A DNA stretch of 64,000 bases from NCBI RefSeq assembly GCF_003574425.1, contig NZ_QLIU01000049.1, positions 1 to 64,000 of the forward strand. Direction: 5' to 3'. Every line of letters begins with the position of its first letter. Position 1 is the first letter of the stretch. The translations under genes were made by a program, and so were the position numbers. The notes beneath the pieces were generated by a model. It had not been told where the DNA came from and did not search any database. It worked only from the letters and a program-made list of their open reading frames with translations. Origin of the DNA: Cysteiniphilum halobium. GTDB lineage: Bacteria > Pseudomonadota > Gammaproteobacteria > Francisellales > Francisellaceae. Positions 8,631 to 17,311 of this stretch are shown piece by piece.

Positions 8631-10034
8631 TTATTCACCAAGTTTCTTAAGAGGAACACCCTTTTCTAAATTCTTTTCAATATACTCAAGACTTACACCT
8701 TTTGTTTCAGGCACGAAAAATTTTAAAAAGATCATTGCTAATATACAAAATCCACCAAATACAAAGAAAATTGAAGCATTGCCATAAGCTTTCATAAAGC
8801 TTAATGCATTTGCCATAACAACACCTGCAAATGTCCAGTTAACCATTGTTGTTACGGTCATACCGATTTCACGCCCTTTTAATGGGAAAACCTCAGCACA
8901 AATCACCCAAGCAACAGGTCCCCAAGAACATGCAAAACCAAAAATATAGACAATAGCTGATAATAGTAAAACCGTTTTTGATAATCCGCTAGGAGAAGCA
9001 CTGCCTGCCATTGATAGAAAAGCAAAGCCCGCTGCAAACATTGACACCATCATCACAACAGCACCAACATACAGTAGTTTTTTGCGACCCCATTTTTCAA
9101 TCCACTTAATTGCTGGGAAAGTAAACAGCATATTAACCGTTGGAACAGCAAGAAGTGCGATAATTCCTGTCATACCAGCGTAACCAAAGATCGTTGGTGC
9201 GTAGTAAATCATCATATTAATACCAACTAACTGCTGGAACATTTGCAGCACGATACCAACGATAAGAATTTTCCAGAAAAAACCTTTAGAAAGCATATTA
9301 AAGCCAACACCTTTATTAAGCGATATACTTTCTTTAATTTCATTTACTTCGTCATCAATTTCTTGTTGTGATGAACGGACACGTTTTAAGACTACAATGG
9401 CTTGTGTCTCTTTGCCTTTTAGGAGTAGCCAGCGTGGACTCTCTGGTAAAAATAAGCTACCCAGAAACATAACTAAAGCAAATATCACAATCACACCAAA
9501 CATTAAGGAAAGTGAAATTTCAACGTGGCCTAGCGCCTTAGCAATATAGACATTTGTTACCGCAATTAAAAATATACCGATAGTAATCATTAGCTGAAAC
9601 AATGTTGCCATACCACCACGAATAGCTTTTGGTGCAGTCTCAGATAAATAAAGTGGCACAGTAAATGAGGCAATACCAACAGCAAATCCCAAACCAAATC
9701 GACACACGACAAGCATGGCTAATGGCGGCAAAAAAGCTGAAATTAGTGAAAATATCGTAAATAAGAAGCCTGCTAAAACAAGTACTTTTTTACGCCCTAA
9801 AGCGCGCGCAAAAAGTCCACTAAGTAATGCGCCAAGAATACCGCCCCATGCCAGGACTGCGGAATAATGCTCGCCCTGCTGTATGGTTAAATCATAGACA
9901 CGATCTATCGTTGATAATGAGTTTGCAATAAACCCTTGATCTAAACCGAATAATAAACCTCCTAATGCACCGATTAAGCAGATCATATACACGAGTTTCT
10001 GATACTCTTTTTTTGCATTGACATTAGTAGTCAT
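8631..10034 (-). CDS. MFS sugar porter (XylE/GalP family)
   Basis: This is a proton-coupled monosaccharide transporter of the inner membrane. The 467-residue protein has twelve predicted helices and the sugar-porter signatures: GRKK loops after helices 2 and 8, PESPRWLL at the end of the first half, QQLVGINMMIYYAP in helix 7, and PETKG at the C-terminus. It diverges from a fructokinase and phosphomannose-isomerase-like gene pair, so fructose or mannose is a reasonable substrate guess. The sequence alone does not fix the sugar. Confidence 0.9.
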   Translation of the reverse strand: MTTNVNAKKEYQKLVYMICLIGALGGLLFGLDQGFIANSLSTIDRVYDLTIQQGEHYSAVLAWGGILGALLSGLFARALGRKKVLVLAGFLFTIFSLISAFLPPLAMLVVCRFGLGFAVGIASFTVPLYLSETAPKAIRGGMATLFQLMITIGIFLIAVTNVYIAKALGHVEISLSLMFGVIVIFALVMFLGSLFLPESPRWLLLKGKETQAIVVLKRVRSSQQEIDDEVNEIKESISLNKGVGFNMLSKGFFWKILIVGIVLQMFQQLVGINMMIYYAPTIFGYAGMTGIIALLAVPTVNMLFTFPAIKWIEKWGRKKLLYVGAVVMMVSMFAAGFAFLSMAGSASPSGLSKTVLLLSAIVYIFGFACSWGPVAWVICAEVFPLKGREIGMTVTTMVNWTFAGVVMANALSFMKAYGNASIFFVFGGFCILAMIFLKFFVPETKGVSLEYIEKNLEKGVPLKKLGE

Positions 10035-10424
10035 TGAATTCTCCCCGCTTTTAGCATTTGTTTAAGATAGATAATGAATGGTAAAAATCCGCTAACACAG
10101 CATTGCAGCAATAATTGCATATTTTGTCAATAAGTTACTGAATTAATTGCGCAAAATAATTTGATGTCGTTTATTAAGCAATTCAAATTTAGATGGCTGC
10201 AAAGGTATTACATAAAATCATCATTGTTCTGTCAAAAAGTTCCTAGCTGTGTAGAACACGTTATTAAGTTGCTATTAATGCTGTTTACCATTTGCTAAAT
10301 GAAAGGTTAATTTTCTGACCATTTGGCTTGTTCTATGCTTGTCAACTGAATTCAAAATGCGATATATTTGGCGTGGGTAAATTTTCTGCAAAAATATCAT
10401 AAAAAAGAAAAAGGCAACCAAGTT
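10035..10424. promoter_or_regulatory. Divergent control region with possible operators
   Basis: This 390-base gap separates the leftward sugar porter from the rightward kinase. It holds AATGGTAAA at 10077-10085 near the porter start, its reverse complement TTTACCATT at 10284-10292, and ACCATTTG twice (10287-10294 and 10318-10325, 31 bases apart, about three helical turns). The positions suit operators for a shared regulator, but no regulator gene lies nearby. No ORF of note is present. Confidence 0.3.
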
Positions 10425-11351
10425 ATGCATAAATTTTTAGGCGCTATCGAGGCAGGAGGCACTAAATTCGTCTGTGCAATCGGTACAGAAGACGGAAAAA
10501 TTCTACAACGCATTCGCATTAAAACCCGCACCCCAGCAGAAACGATGCCAGAAATCATTGGTTTTTTCCGTGAGTATATGCACAAATATCCTCTTAGCGC
10601 CATTGGTTGTGGATCTTTTGGCCCTATCGACCCAGATGTTAATTCTAAAACATATGGATATATCACGCATACGCCAAAATTGCCATGGCGTGACTACAAT
10701 ATTGTTAAACACCTAGAAGATGGACTGCACCTACCTGTTGCATTTGATACTGATGTCAATTCAGCAGCATTAGGTGAACACCGCTGGGGAGCCGGTAAAG
10801 GAGTAAGTGATCTGATTTATCTAACTGTAGGAACTGGCGTTGGCGGTGGCATTATCGTCAATAATCAGCTAGTCCATGGTAGTGCACACCCCGAAATGGG
10901 GCATATCTATATTCCCGTGGATTTAACACAAGATACTTTTAAGGGAATTTGCCCATATCACGAACGCTGCTTAGAGGGATTAGCTTCAGGTCCTGCTTTA
11001 AAAACACGTTGGCAGGTTGATTCAGCTTTAGATCTTGCAGATGATCACATTGCTTGGCATCTTGAGACTGAGTATTTATCTTATGCACTAGTGAACTACA
11101 TAATGTGTTTTATGCCTAAGCGTATCATCTTAGGAGGTGGGGTAATGAAACAGACACATTTATTTAAAGAGATTCACAACAAAGTAAAAGCAAAAATTAA
11201 TGGCTATCTGAATAAAGACTATTGTGATAATATCCCATCGATTATCGTGCCACCGGCTTTAGCAGATAATGCTGGCATTATGGGCGCATTGGCTTTAGCT
11301 AGCACTGTTACAAAAATAACACCACAGAACCCTGTGTTTGAGGCAGAATAA
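10425..11351 (+). CDS. ROK-family fructokinase (possibly mannokinase)
   Basis: It is predicted to phosphorylate fructose (or mannose) at C6 with ATP. The 308-residue protein begins GAIEAGGTKFVCAIG (ATP-phosphate loop) and has FDTDVNSAALGE (catalytic Asp), TVGTGVGGGI, and the zinc-binding stretch ending CPYHERCLEGLASGPA typical of the ScrK/Mak/GmuE branch. No helix-turn-helix is present, so it is a kinase and not a ROK repressor. The frame is open upstream from a TTG at 10368, but the ATG at 10425 fits the family N-terminus. It is followed by a phosphomannose-isomerase-like gene. Confidence 0.88.
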   Translation: MHKFLGAIEAGGTKFVCAIGTEDGKILQRIRIKTRTPAETMPEIIGFFREYMHKYPLSAIGCGSFGPIDPDVNSKTYGYITHTPKLPWRDYNIVKHLEDGLHLPVAFDTDVNSAALGEHRWGAGKGVSDLIYLTVGTGVGGGIIVNNQLVHGSAHPEMGHIYIPVDLTQDTFKGICPYHERCLEGLASGPALKTRWQVDSALDLADDHIAWHLETEYLSYALVNYIMCFMPKRIILGGGVMKQTHLFKEIHNKVKAKINGYLNKDYCDNIPSIIVPPALADNAGIMGALALASTVTKITPQNPVFEAE

Positions 11352-11394
11352 TCAATTTAGAGAAATTGAGCATAAGTTAATTAAAGGTTTAAAG

Positions 11395-11751
11395 ATGGAT
11401 ATAAATGAAGTAGGTAAAGTATATGAGCGCCCTTGGGGGACATATCGCACGATTGAATTAGCAAGCGGTTATCAGGTAAAAGTTATTACAGTTAACCCTG
11501 GTGGGCAACTTTCTTTGCAAAAACATTTCAAACGCGCTGAGCATTGGGTCGTTGTCAAAGGTTCACCAACTTTCACTATTGGCGACACTAAAAAAATGTA
11601 TCACACCAATGACCATGTCTATATTGAAAAAGAGGAAATTCACCGCATGGAAAACACGACAAACTCGCCATGTGAAATCGTTGAAGTGCAGATTGGTAGC
11701 TATCTTGGTGAAGATGATATCGTAAGATTAGAGGATATTTACAATCGTTGA
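11395..11751 (+). CDS. Single-domain cupin, type II phosphomannose isomerase-like
   Basis: The 118-residue cupin matches the C-terminal isomerase domain of bifunctional ManC/AlgA enzymes: RPWGTY, PGGQLSLQKHFKRAEHW (metal-binding His and Glu), EIHRMEN, then EVQIGSYLGEDDIVRLED. It probably interconverts mannose-6-phosphate and fructose-6-phosphate. The pyrophosphorylase half is absent. It follows the fructokinase by 43 bases, and together with the divergent sugar porter they would import, phosphorylate and isomerise hexose. The start at 11395 was chosen over the upstream in-frame start because family members begin here. Confidence 0.85.
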   Translation: MDINEVGKVYERPWGTYRTIELASGYQVKVITVNPGGQLSLQKHFKRAEHWVVVKGSPTFTIGDTKKMYHTNDHVYIEKEEIHRMENTTNSPCEIVEVQIGSYLGEDDIVRLEDIYNR

Positions 11752-11778
11752 TTGCATCGCGCAATGCAAATAAAAAAA

Positions 11779-11837
11779 ACTGTGAATCAATTATGATGGG
11801 TATATTCTTTCAAGAGGTGCCCATACACTCTCACAGT
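11779..11837. repeat. Short palindromic repeat, family 1 (copy A)
   Basis: The perfect arms ACTGTGA (11779-11785) and TCACAGT (11831-11837) enclose TGATGGGTATAT and an imperfect inverted partner GCCCATACA. The same words (CTGTRAAA...RTGGGTATAT) recur at 45388, 52227 and 63872. It lies in the gap before hslV, and the GGGTATATT inside it could also act as a -10 element. Confidence 0.65.
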
Positions 11838-11968
11838 AAAGCACCTAAAAAGATGTAAATGCTTCAACCTCAATGAAATCTTTTAAAATAAAAACTTGTA
11901 ATTTTTCTCTTAAACGCAATCTATAGCGATCATGTTTTTACAAACCCAATCATTTAAGCGGGGAAATT

Positions 11969-12523
11969 ATGTTAGAAATGAAAGGCACCACGATTTTGTG
12001 TGTACGTCGTGGCGATGAAGTCGTCATCGGTGGCGACGGTCAGGCAACTTTAGGCAATACTGTTGCAAAGGATAATATCATCAAAGTACGCAAATTAAGT
12101 AATGGTAAAGTGTTAACAGGATTTGCTGGATCAACGGCAGATGCATTTACCTTATTTGAGAAGTTTGAGCAAAAACTTGATTTTTATCAAGGCAACCTGG
12201 AACGTGCTTCAGTTGAAATGGTGCGTGAATGGCGCCTAGATCGAATGATGAGTAAGCTTGAGGCAATGATTATTGTTGCCGATGAAAATAAATCGCTTCT
12301 TATATCAGGTGTTGGAGATGTAATGGCTGCTGATGAAAAAGGTATTTTATCGATTGGTTCTGGTTCTTCTTTTGCTAAGGCAGCAGCACATGCCTTGGTC
12401 GATAACACAGATCTTTCGGCATATGACATCGTTCAGAAGAGTCTTAATATTGCTGCAGATATTTGTATTTATACCAATCATAATTTAACCATTGAAAAGC
12501 TCGCTAATAAAGCAGCGATATAA
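11969..12523 (+). CDS. hslV: ATP-dependent protease subunit HslV
   Basis: HslV is the proteasome-like peptidase ring of the HslUV (ClpQY) protease. The 184-residue product contains TTILCVRRG, with the catalytic threonine at residue 7, then [26 protein letters not shown] and the C-terminal ADICIYTNH. Unlike E. coli, where Thr follows Met directly, a six-residue propeptide (MLEMKG) must be removed. Similar short propeptides occur in other proteobacterial HslV proteins. A GCGGGG-type site precedes the ATG. hslU follows. Confidence 0.96.
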   Translation: MLEMKGTTILCVRRGDEVVIGGDGQATLGNTVAKDNIIKVRKLSNGKVLTGFAGSTADAFTLFEKFEQKLDFYQGNLERASVEMVREWRLDRMMSKLEAMIIVADENKSLLISGVGDVMAADEKGILSIGSGSSFAKAAAHALVDNTDLSAYDIVQKSLNIAADICIYTNHNLTIEKLANKAAI

Positions 12524-12544
12524 TTGACGAAGAGGATAGAAATT

Positions 12545-13894
12545 ATGTCACAAATGACACCTAAAGAAATTGTCAGTGAATTAGACCGTTTTATTATCGG
12601 TCAAAAAGATGCAAAAAAAGCAGTTGCCATCGCACTTAGAAACCGCTGGCGTAGAATGCAGCTAGAAGATGGCATGCGCCAAGAAGTCACTCCCAAGAAT
12701 ATTTTAATGATTGGACCAACCGGTGTTGGTAAAACAGAAATAGCACGACGCTTGGCAAAACTTGCCAATGCACCATTTATCAAAATCGAGGCAACTAAAT
12801 TTACCGAGGTAGGTTATGTTGGTAAGGATGTTGATTCAATTATTCGTGATTTGGCAGATAGCTCGATCAAGATGCATCGCGAGCAAGAGAAAACCAAAGT
12901 CGCTGTACGCGCTGAAGAATTGGCGAAAGAACGCATACTAGATGCGCTGTTACCCGCGGCACGTGAGAGCAAAGTTGGCTTTGCTAATGAGCCAGTTGAG
13001 GTAGAGCAAAAAGCAGATAATACAACACGCCAACTTTTTAGAAAAAAGCTTGCCGCAGGGGAGCTAAATGACAAAGAAATTGAGATCGATATCGCAATGC
13101 CTGCACCACAGATGAATATAATGGGGCCTCCAGGCATGGAAGACATGACTGACCAGCTACAAAATTTATTTTCATCGATGGGAAATGAACGCAAAAAACG
13201 TCGTAAAATTAAGGTTAAGGATGCCTTGAAACTATTGCAAGACGAAGAAGCTGGTAAGTTAATCAATGAAGATGATATCAAGTTGAAAGCAATTGAAGCT
13301 GTTGAACAAAACGGTATTGTATTTATTGATGAAATTGACAAAGTCTGCAAAAAATCAGATCAGCGTGGCGGAGACGTGTCGCGTGAAGGTGTTCAACGTG
13401 ATTTATTACCACTGGTTGAAGGCTCAACAGTCAGTACGAAATATGGCATGATCAAAACAGATCACATATTGTTTATTGCATCTGGAGCTTTTCATGTCGC
13501 CAAGCCCTCAGATTTAATTCCTGAACTACAAGGGCGTTTACCAATTCGTGTTGAGCTAAGGTCGCTTGAAGTGGCAGACTTCGTGCGTATTTTAACGGAA
13601 CCTGATTACTCATTGATTAAACAATATGTCGCGCTATTAGGTACTGAAGGTGTTGAAATTGTCTTTGAAGATCAAGCCATCAGACGCATTGCTGAAATTT
13701 CATTTCGCGTGAATGAAGAAGTGGAGAATATCGGTGCCAGACGCCTGCATACAGTATTAGAGCGTTTATTAGAAGAAGTATCCTTTGATGCCTCCGATCG
13801 CACTGAAAAAACCTTTAATGTTACTAGTGATTATGTTAACGAGAAACTAGGTGATTTGGTTAAAGATCGTGATTTAAGTCAATACATTCTGTAG
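12545..13894 (+). CDS. hslU: HslU ATPase of the HslUV protease
   Basis: HslU is the AAA+ unfoldase that caps HslV. The 449-residue protein has Walker [10 protein letters not shown], the GYVG pore loop (EVGYVGKD), Walker [10 protein letters not shown], sensor regions, a variable I domain (about 110-240), and a C-terminal tail ending LSQYIL that docks into HslV. An in-frame TTG lies 21 bases earlier. The ATG at 12545 is preferred because AGAGGA sits upstream and [10 protein letters not shown] is the family start. It follows hslV by 21 bases as one operon. Confidence 0.97.
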   Translation: MSQMTPKEIVSELDRFIIGQKDAKKAVAIALRNRWRRMQLEDGMRQEVTPKNILMIGPTGVGKTEIARRLAKLANAPFIKIEATKFTEVGYVGKDVDSIIRDLADSSIKMHREQEKTKVAVRAEELAKERILDALLPAARESKVGFANEPVEVEQKADNTTRQLFRKKLAAGELNDKEIEIDIAMPAPQMNIMGPPGMEDMTDQLQNLFSSMGNERKKRRKIKVKDALKLLQDEEAGKLINEDDIKLKAIEAVEQNGIVFIDEIDKVCKKSDQRGGDVSREGVQRDLLPLVEGSTVSTKYGMIKTDHILFIASGAFHVAKPSDLIPELQGRLPIRVELRSLEVADFVRILTEPDYSLIKQYVALLGTEGVEIVFEDQAIRRIAEISFRVNEEVENIGARRLHTVLERLLEEVSFDASDRTEKTFNVTSDYVNEKLGDLVKDRDLSQYIL

Positions 13895-13953
13895 CGCATT
13901 TGTACACTCAAGCAAAATTCATTAATAAACGTATGAAAACGCAAAAAATACAA

Positions 13954-13981
13954 TTGACTTTAGGGGGTTAGCCCTTATAAT
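13954..13981 (+). promoter_or_regulatory. Sigma-70 promoter of the tRNA-Gly-Cys-Leu operon
   Basis: TTGACT (13954-13959) and TATAAT (13976-13981) are separated by 16 bases and lie 13 bases before tRNA-Gly. This is the closest match to the sigma-70 consensus I see in the window, as expected for a stable RNA operon. A GC-rich GGGGGTTAGCCC lies in the spacer. Confidence 0.85.
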
Positions 13982-13994
13982 TTGATCCTGTTCT

Positions 13995-14069
13995 GCGGGA
14001 ATAGCTCAGTGGTAGAGCACAACCTTGCCAAGGTTGGGGTCGCGAGTTCGAACCTCGTTTCCCGCTCCA
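13995..14069 (+). tRNA. tRNA-Gly(GCC)
   Basis: The acceptor arms GCGGGAA and TTCCCGC pair, and T plus an encoded CCA follows. The anticodon loop reads TTGCCAA (anticodon GCC) and the T loop GTTCGAAC. It is first in a three-tRNA cluster. Confidence 0.97.
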
Positions 14070-14072
14070 GTT

Positions 14073-14146
14073 GGCTGGGTAGCAAAGTGGTTATGCAGAG
14101 GCCTGCAAAGCCTTGGACACCGGTTCGATTCCGGTCTCAGCCTCCA
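14073..14146 (+). tRNA. tRNA-Cys(GCA)
   Basis: The acceptor arms GGCTGGG and CTCAGCC pair (one G-T), and T plus CCA follows. The anticodon loop is CTGCAAA (anticodon GCA). It starts three bases after tRNA-Gly ends, so the two are processed from one transcript. Confidence 0.97.
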
Positions 14147-14159
14147 GAACAAAGTCTTT

Positions 14160-14248
14160 GCCCGGGTGGTGAAATTGGTAGACACAAGGGACTTAAAATC
14201 CCTCGAGACTTAACTCTCGTGCCGGTTCGACTCCGGCCCCGGGCACCA
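14160..14248 (+). tRNA. tRNA-Leu(UAA)
   Basis: The acceptor arms GCCCGGG and CCCGGGC pair, and A plus an encoded CCA follows. The anticodon loop is CTTAAAA (anticodon UAA). A long variable arm with a CTCGAGACTTAACTCTCG-type stem marks a class II tRNA. It is last in the cluster. Confidence 0.97.
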
Positions 14249-14906
14249 TTAGATTTTCCTGATGAATCGAAAGAATATTCATATACTCTCACCCTGGTAT
14301 ATTCTAGCAAACACATGCTTTAAAAGTATGGTGTGGTGGTTAACTCAATCTGGCACACTTGCAAACAAGGGACTTTGTCATAAGTAGAGTAAGGATTTCT
14401 ATTTAAATCATATTTATTACTACTAAATTTCAAATTGATAATTTAAAGACATAAAAGACTAAGGTTATATATTGATGAATTAGGAGTTCAAGCTCAACTT
14501 CTATTGTGCATATGCTTAGATAATGAAAGGCCATGAAGCAAGATTAAGGTTTAAATGACTACTCATTTGATTGCTGCAAAACGCTGAAGAATTCATGCGC
14601 ATGATCAATAAATACTTAGTAATTGATTCAATTAATAGCTTAATAAAAAGCTTATGCCAAAGTCAGCGATTATTATGGTTGTAAATATTGCATTTAAATT
14701 ATTAACGGTATATTTTAGACAAGAATTAAGGTGATGGAGGAGTGAGGAATATGACTAAAAGAGCAAAAAAAGATTATCATAATTGTAACAAAGATGAATT
14801 TAAATCAATGACTAGTGAAACAACTTGTGTTACAAGAACACAAACACATAAAAATGTTATTGATCATTCAGTACAAAAGGAATGCAATCCTAAAACGGGT
14901 GCGAAC
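14249..14906 (+). other. Gene-poor region before the porin
   Basis: No RNA gene or known motif is visible between tRNA-Leu and about 14740; the sequence is AT-rich and stop-laden in all frames. The porin frame is open from 14742 onwards. A strong GGAGGAGTGAGG site precedes an in-frame ATG at 14751, so part of this stretch may be translated as an N-terminal extension (see the porin entry). Confidence 0.4.
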
Positions 14907-16229
14907 ATGAAAAGAAAGATACTATTTTTAATTAGCATGGTATCATTATCTTCCTTTTCATTAGCAAATGCTGCTAATGAAAATGATTTACCATCAAACG
15001 CAAATGCACAAAAGCAATCTTCTTCAGTCATCCAAGACTGGTGGGATGGTGATACCCTTACTGGTAACTGGGGTGGTGTCCGAGACGATTTAAAAAGCAG
15101 AGGAATTGATTTACAGGCAAGTTATACAGGTGCTGTCCTTGGGAATGTCATCGGAGGCTATAAAAAAGGTGCCACATATAATGATTCTTTTGGTGTCAGC
15201 TTAGATGTAAACTTTGGTAAACTTTTTAAAGAGCACTCTTTAAATAATACTAGATTTCACATCGATGTTGTGCAAAGAGATGGAAATAACTTAAGTGCTG
15301 AATATATACGAAATCAATATCCGGTTTCACAGTCTTATGGTGGGCAAAACTTCAGGCTTAATGAACTTTATCTTCAACAATATTGGGCTAATAAAGAGAT
15401 CTCGTTTAAAATTGGTCGACTTGATGCATCTAACGACTTTTTAAGTTCTGATATCTATTGTCAATTTGTGAATAATGCCTTTTGTGGCAGTCCGATAGGT
15501 ATTTTTTATAATGTACCTTTTTCTGCTTATCCTAATGCGCAATGGGGTGCAATTGTATCTGCCCAATCTAATTATGTTGTTGCCAAATTTGGGGTGTATA
15601 ATACAAATGAAAGTGTATCGGAAAATAAATATCATGGCTTCAATTTCTCATTCAATGGTGACCAAGGAGTACAGTTAATAGGTTCCATTGGTTATTTATT
15701 AAACGATAATCAACGTTATGCTGGTCATTATACTTTTGGTATGACATATTTTACTGGTCCTAATGAAAATCCAGCTTACTACGGGCAAAATTCTGGCACT
15801 TATGATAGGCGAGACACGGGTTATTATCTACAAGCAGATCAGGCAATATATGATCAAGGGATTCGAACATTAAAAACCTTCCTGACAATAGAGTATTTTA
15901 ATCATTGGGAAAGTAATTATATGCCACTATTTGTAGATGGAGGTTTTACATTTAAAGGGATAAATCCATATAGACCAAATGATACAGCAGGTTTAGGCTT
16001 TGCTTATGGTAGATATGGTCGAGATGTTATTACACAAAAAGGTGCTAATTTTGGCTATGAAATGAATATTGACCTAAATTACAAAATACAAGTAAATAAA
16101 TGGTTAGCGATCCAGCCAGACTTACAATATATTATTCACCCTTATGGTGGTAGTATACAGTTGTCAGGTACTCCATCTTCACCACCTAATGCTTTAGTAG
16201 TAGCCACACAAGTTCAGATTGCCATCTAA
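14907..16229 (+). CDS. OprB-family carbohydrate-selective porin
   Basis: This outer-membrane beta-barrel is for sugar uptake. From the ATG at 14907 the 440-residue product has a normal signal peptide (MKRKILFLISMVSLSSFSLA, cleavage near ANA). OprB signatures follow: WWDGDTLTGNWGGVRDDL, IDLQASYTG, a barrel rich in alternating aromatic and polar residues, and a C-terminal VATQVQIAI strand. The reading frame is also open back to an ATG at 14751 that has a better ribosome site, which would add 52 hydrophilic residues before the signal peptide. I chose 14907 because of the signal peptide. It leads the L-fucose cluster, so it probably admits fucose or fucosides. Confidence 0.85.
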   Translation: MKRKILFLISMVSLSSFSLANAANENDLPSNANAQKQSSSVIQDWWDGDTLTGNWGGVRDDLKSRGIDLQASYTGAVLGNVIGGYKKGATYNDSFGVSLDVNFGKLFKEHSLNNTRFHIDVVQRDGNNLSAEYIRNQYPVSQSYGGQNFRLNELYLQQYWANKEISFKIGRLDASNDFLSSDIYCQFVNNAFCGSPIGIFYNVPFSAYPNAQWGAIVSAQSNYVVAKFGVYNTNESVSENKYHGFNFSFNGDQGVQLIGSIGYLLNDNQRYAGHYTFGMTYFTGPNENPAYYGQNSGTYDRRDTGYYLQADQAIYDQGIRTLKTFLTIEYFNHWESNYMPLFVDGGFTFKGINPYRPNDTAGLGFAYGRYGRDVITQKGANFGYEMNIDLNYKIQVNKWLAIQPDLQYIIHPYGGSIQLSGTPSSPPNALVVATQVQIAI

Positions 16230-16246
16230 TTAGCTTTTAAGGATTG

Positions 16247-17107
16247 ATGTTGCAAAAAATTTATGACACGCATGTGCATATCTGGAATAAGGACAAACTA
16301 GAGATGCCATGGCTCAACAATCCAGAAGTAAAATTATTTAATCGCAACTATGATTTAATGGATTATCAACAAGCAACTGCAAGTTATAATGTTACTCAAA
16401 TTAATTATGTCGAAGTCGACGTAGCTAAAAATGACTTAATGAATGAAGCTCAAAATATTATCCATCTGGCAAAGCAATCAAATACAATTACCAGCATTAT
16501 ATTGGGCGCTGATCTTACAAGTGAACATTTCCCAAGCTACATCCTTTCTTTTATAGAAGAAAATAAAGTCATTGGCGTGCGCCATGGTGGCCACGATTTC
16601 CAAGATGCCTCTATTTACCTATCTAAGACTTTTACCACTAATGTAAAGCTACTTGGCGAGCTGGGATTATACTGTGAAGTCTTACCTAAAATCCAACACA
16701 TGAATGCAGTTTATAAATTAATGTGCAGCTGTGCTAATACGCGATTTATTATTGATCATTGTGGGGGCATTAATCCTCTTGAAACTAATAAAATATTAAA
16801 AGCTGCTTGGCATCAAGGCATCAAAAATTATGCAATGCACCCTCAAGCTATTTGTAAGATATCAGGGTTACTTCAAAATATTGGAACACCACAATGGCAG
16901 ACACAGGATCTTACGCCAATTATTGAATATTGCTACAATTTATTTGGCGAAGAACGTGTTATTTTCGGTAGCAACTGGCCAATGTGTAACCTATATGGTT
17001 GTTTTGATCTGTGGATCACTGCATTAAATCAAATTATTAAACCTTATGGTAATGCTTTTGCAGAAAAATTATTCCATCAGAACGCAAAAAAACTACTATC
17101 TAAATAA
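16247..17107 (+). CDS. Amidohydrolase-2 family L-fuconolactonase
   Basis: It is predicted to open L-fucono-lactone to L-fuconate. The 286-residue TIM-barrel protein starts with the metal-binding DTHVHIW (HxH) and contains VRHGGHDFQD, FIIDHCGG and the C-terminal FGSNWPMC (metal-ligand Asp replaced by Asn at the DW position, as it reads NWP). The neighbours (fuconate dehydratase, aldose dehydrogenase, mutarotase) make a fuconolactonase more likely than a pyrone hydrolase. A TTG directly precedes the chosen ATG, and the AAGGA site is only three bases from it, so the exact start is uncertain by one codon either way. Confidence 0.78.
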   Translation: MLQKIYDTHVHIWNKDKLEMPWLNNPEVKLFNRNYDLMDYQQATASYNVTQINYVEVDVAKNDLMNEAQNIIHLAKQSNTITSIILGADLTSEHFPSYILSFIEENKVIGVRHGGHDFQDASIYLSKTFTTNVKLLGELGLYCEVLPKIQHMNAVYKLMCSCANTRFIIDHCGGINPLETNKILKAAWHQGIKNYAMHPQAICKISGLLQNIGTPQWQTQDLTPIIEYCYNLFGEERVIFGSNWPMCNLYGCFDLWITALNQIIKPYGNAFAEKLFHQNAKKLLSK

Positions 17108-17311
17108 TTTACCTATACTCATCTATTTTCTGCTTGTTGATGGTAGATTAATTTATATTTTTAGTGATACATTGTTGTTCTTGTAAATATAATACATTTT
17201 AATTGCTAAAGCATGAGATGCTTGTGTGGTTTCTGCAATCATTCATGCCCTCAAAAAGGACGATGAAATGTATCAATTTTCAGCTAAAAACATATAGGGG
17301 GTTTAATTATC

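Noticed and set aside
10425-11351. The ROK protein as a transcriptional repressor
   Set aside because: It lacks the N-terminal helix-turn-helix extension and has the full sugar-kinase motif set with the zinc loop.
11752-11968. A heat-shock (sigma-32) promoter before hslV
   Set aside because: I looked for a CTTGAA-like and CCCCAT-like pair at normal spacing and found none convincing; only a palindromic repeat is present.
12814-13350. A 178-codon minus-strand ORF inside hslU
   Set aside because: It is Ser-rich, antisense to a conserved gene, and arises from hslU codon bias.
13982-14323. Two ORFs (113 and 62 codons) over the tRNA cluster
   Set aside because: They are translations of tRNA-Gly, tRNA-Cys and tRNA-Leu and have no ribosome sites.
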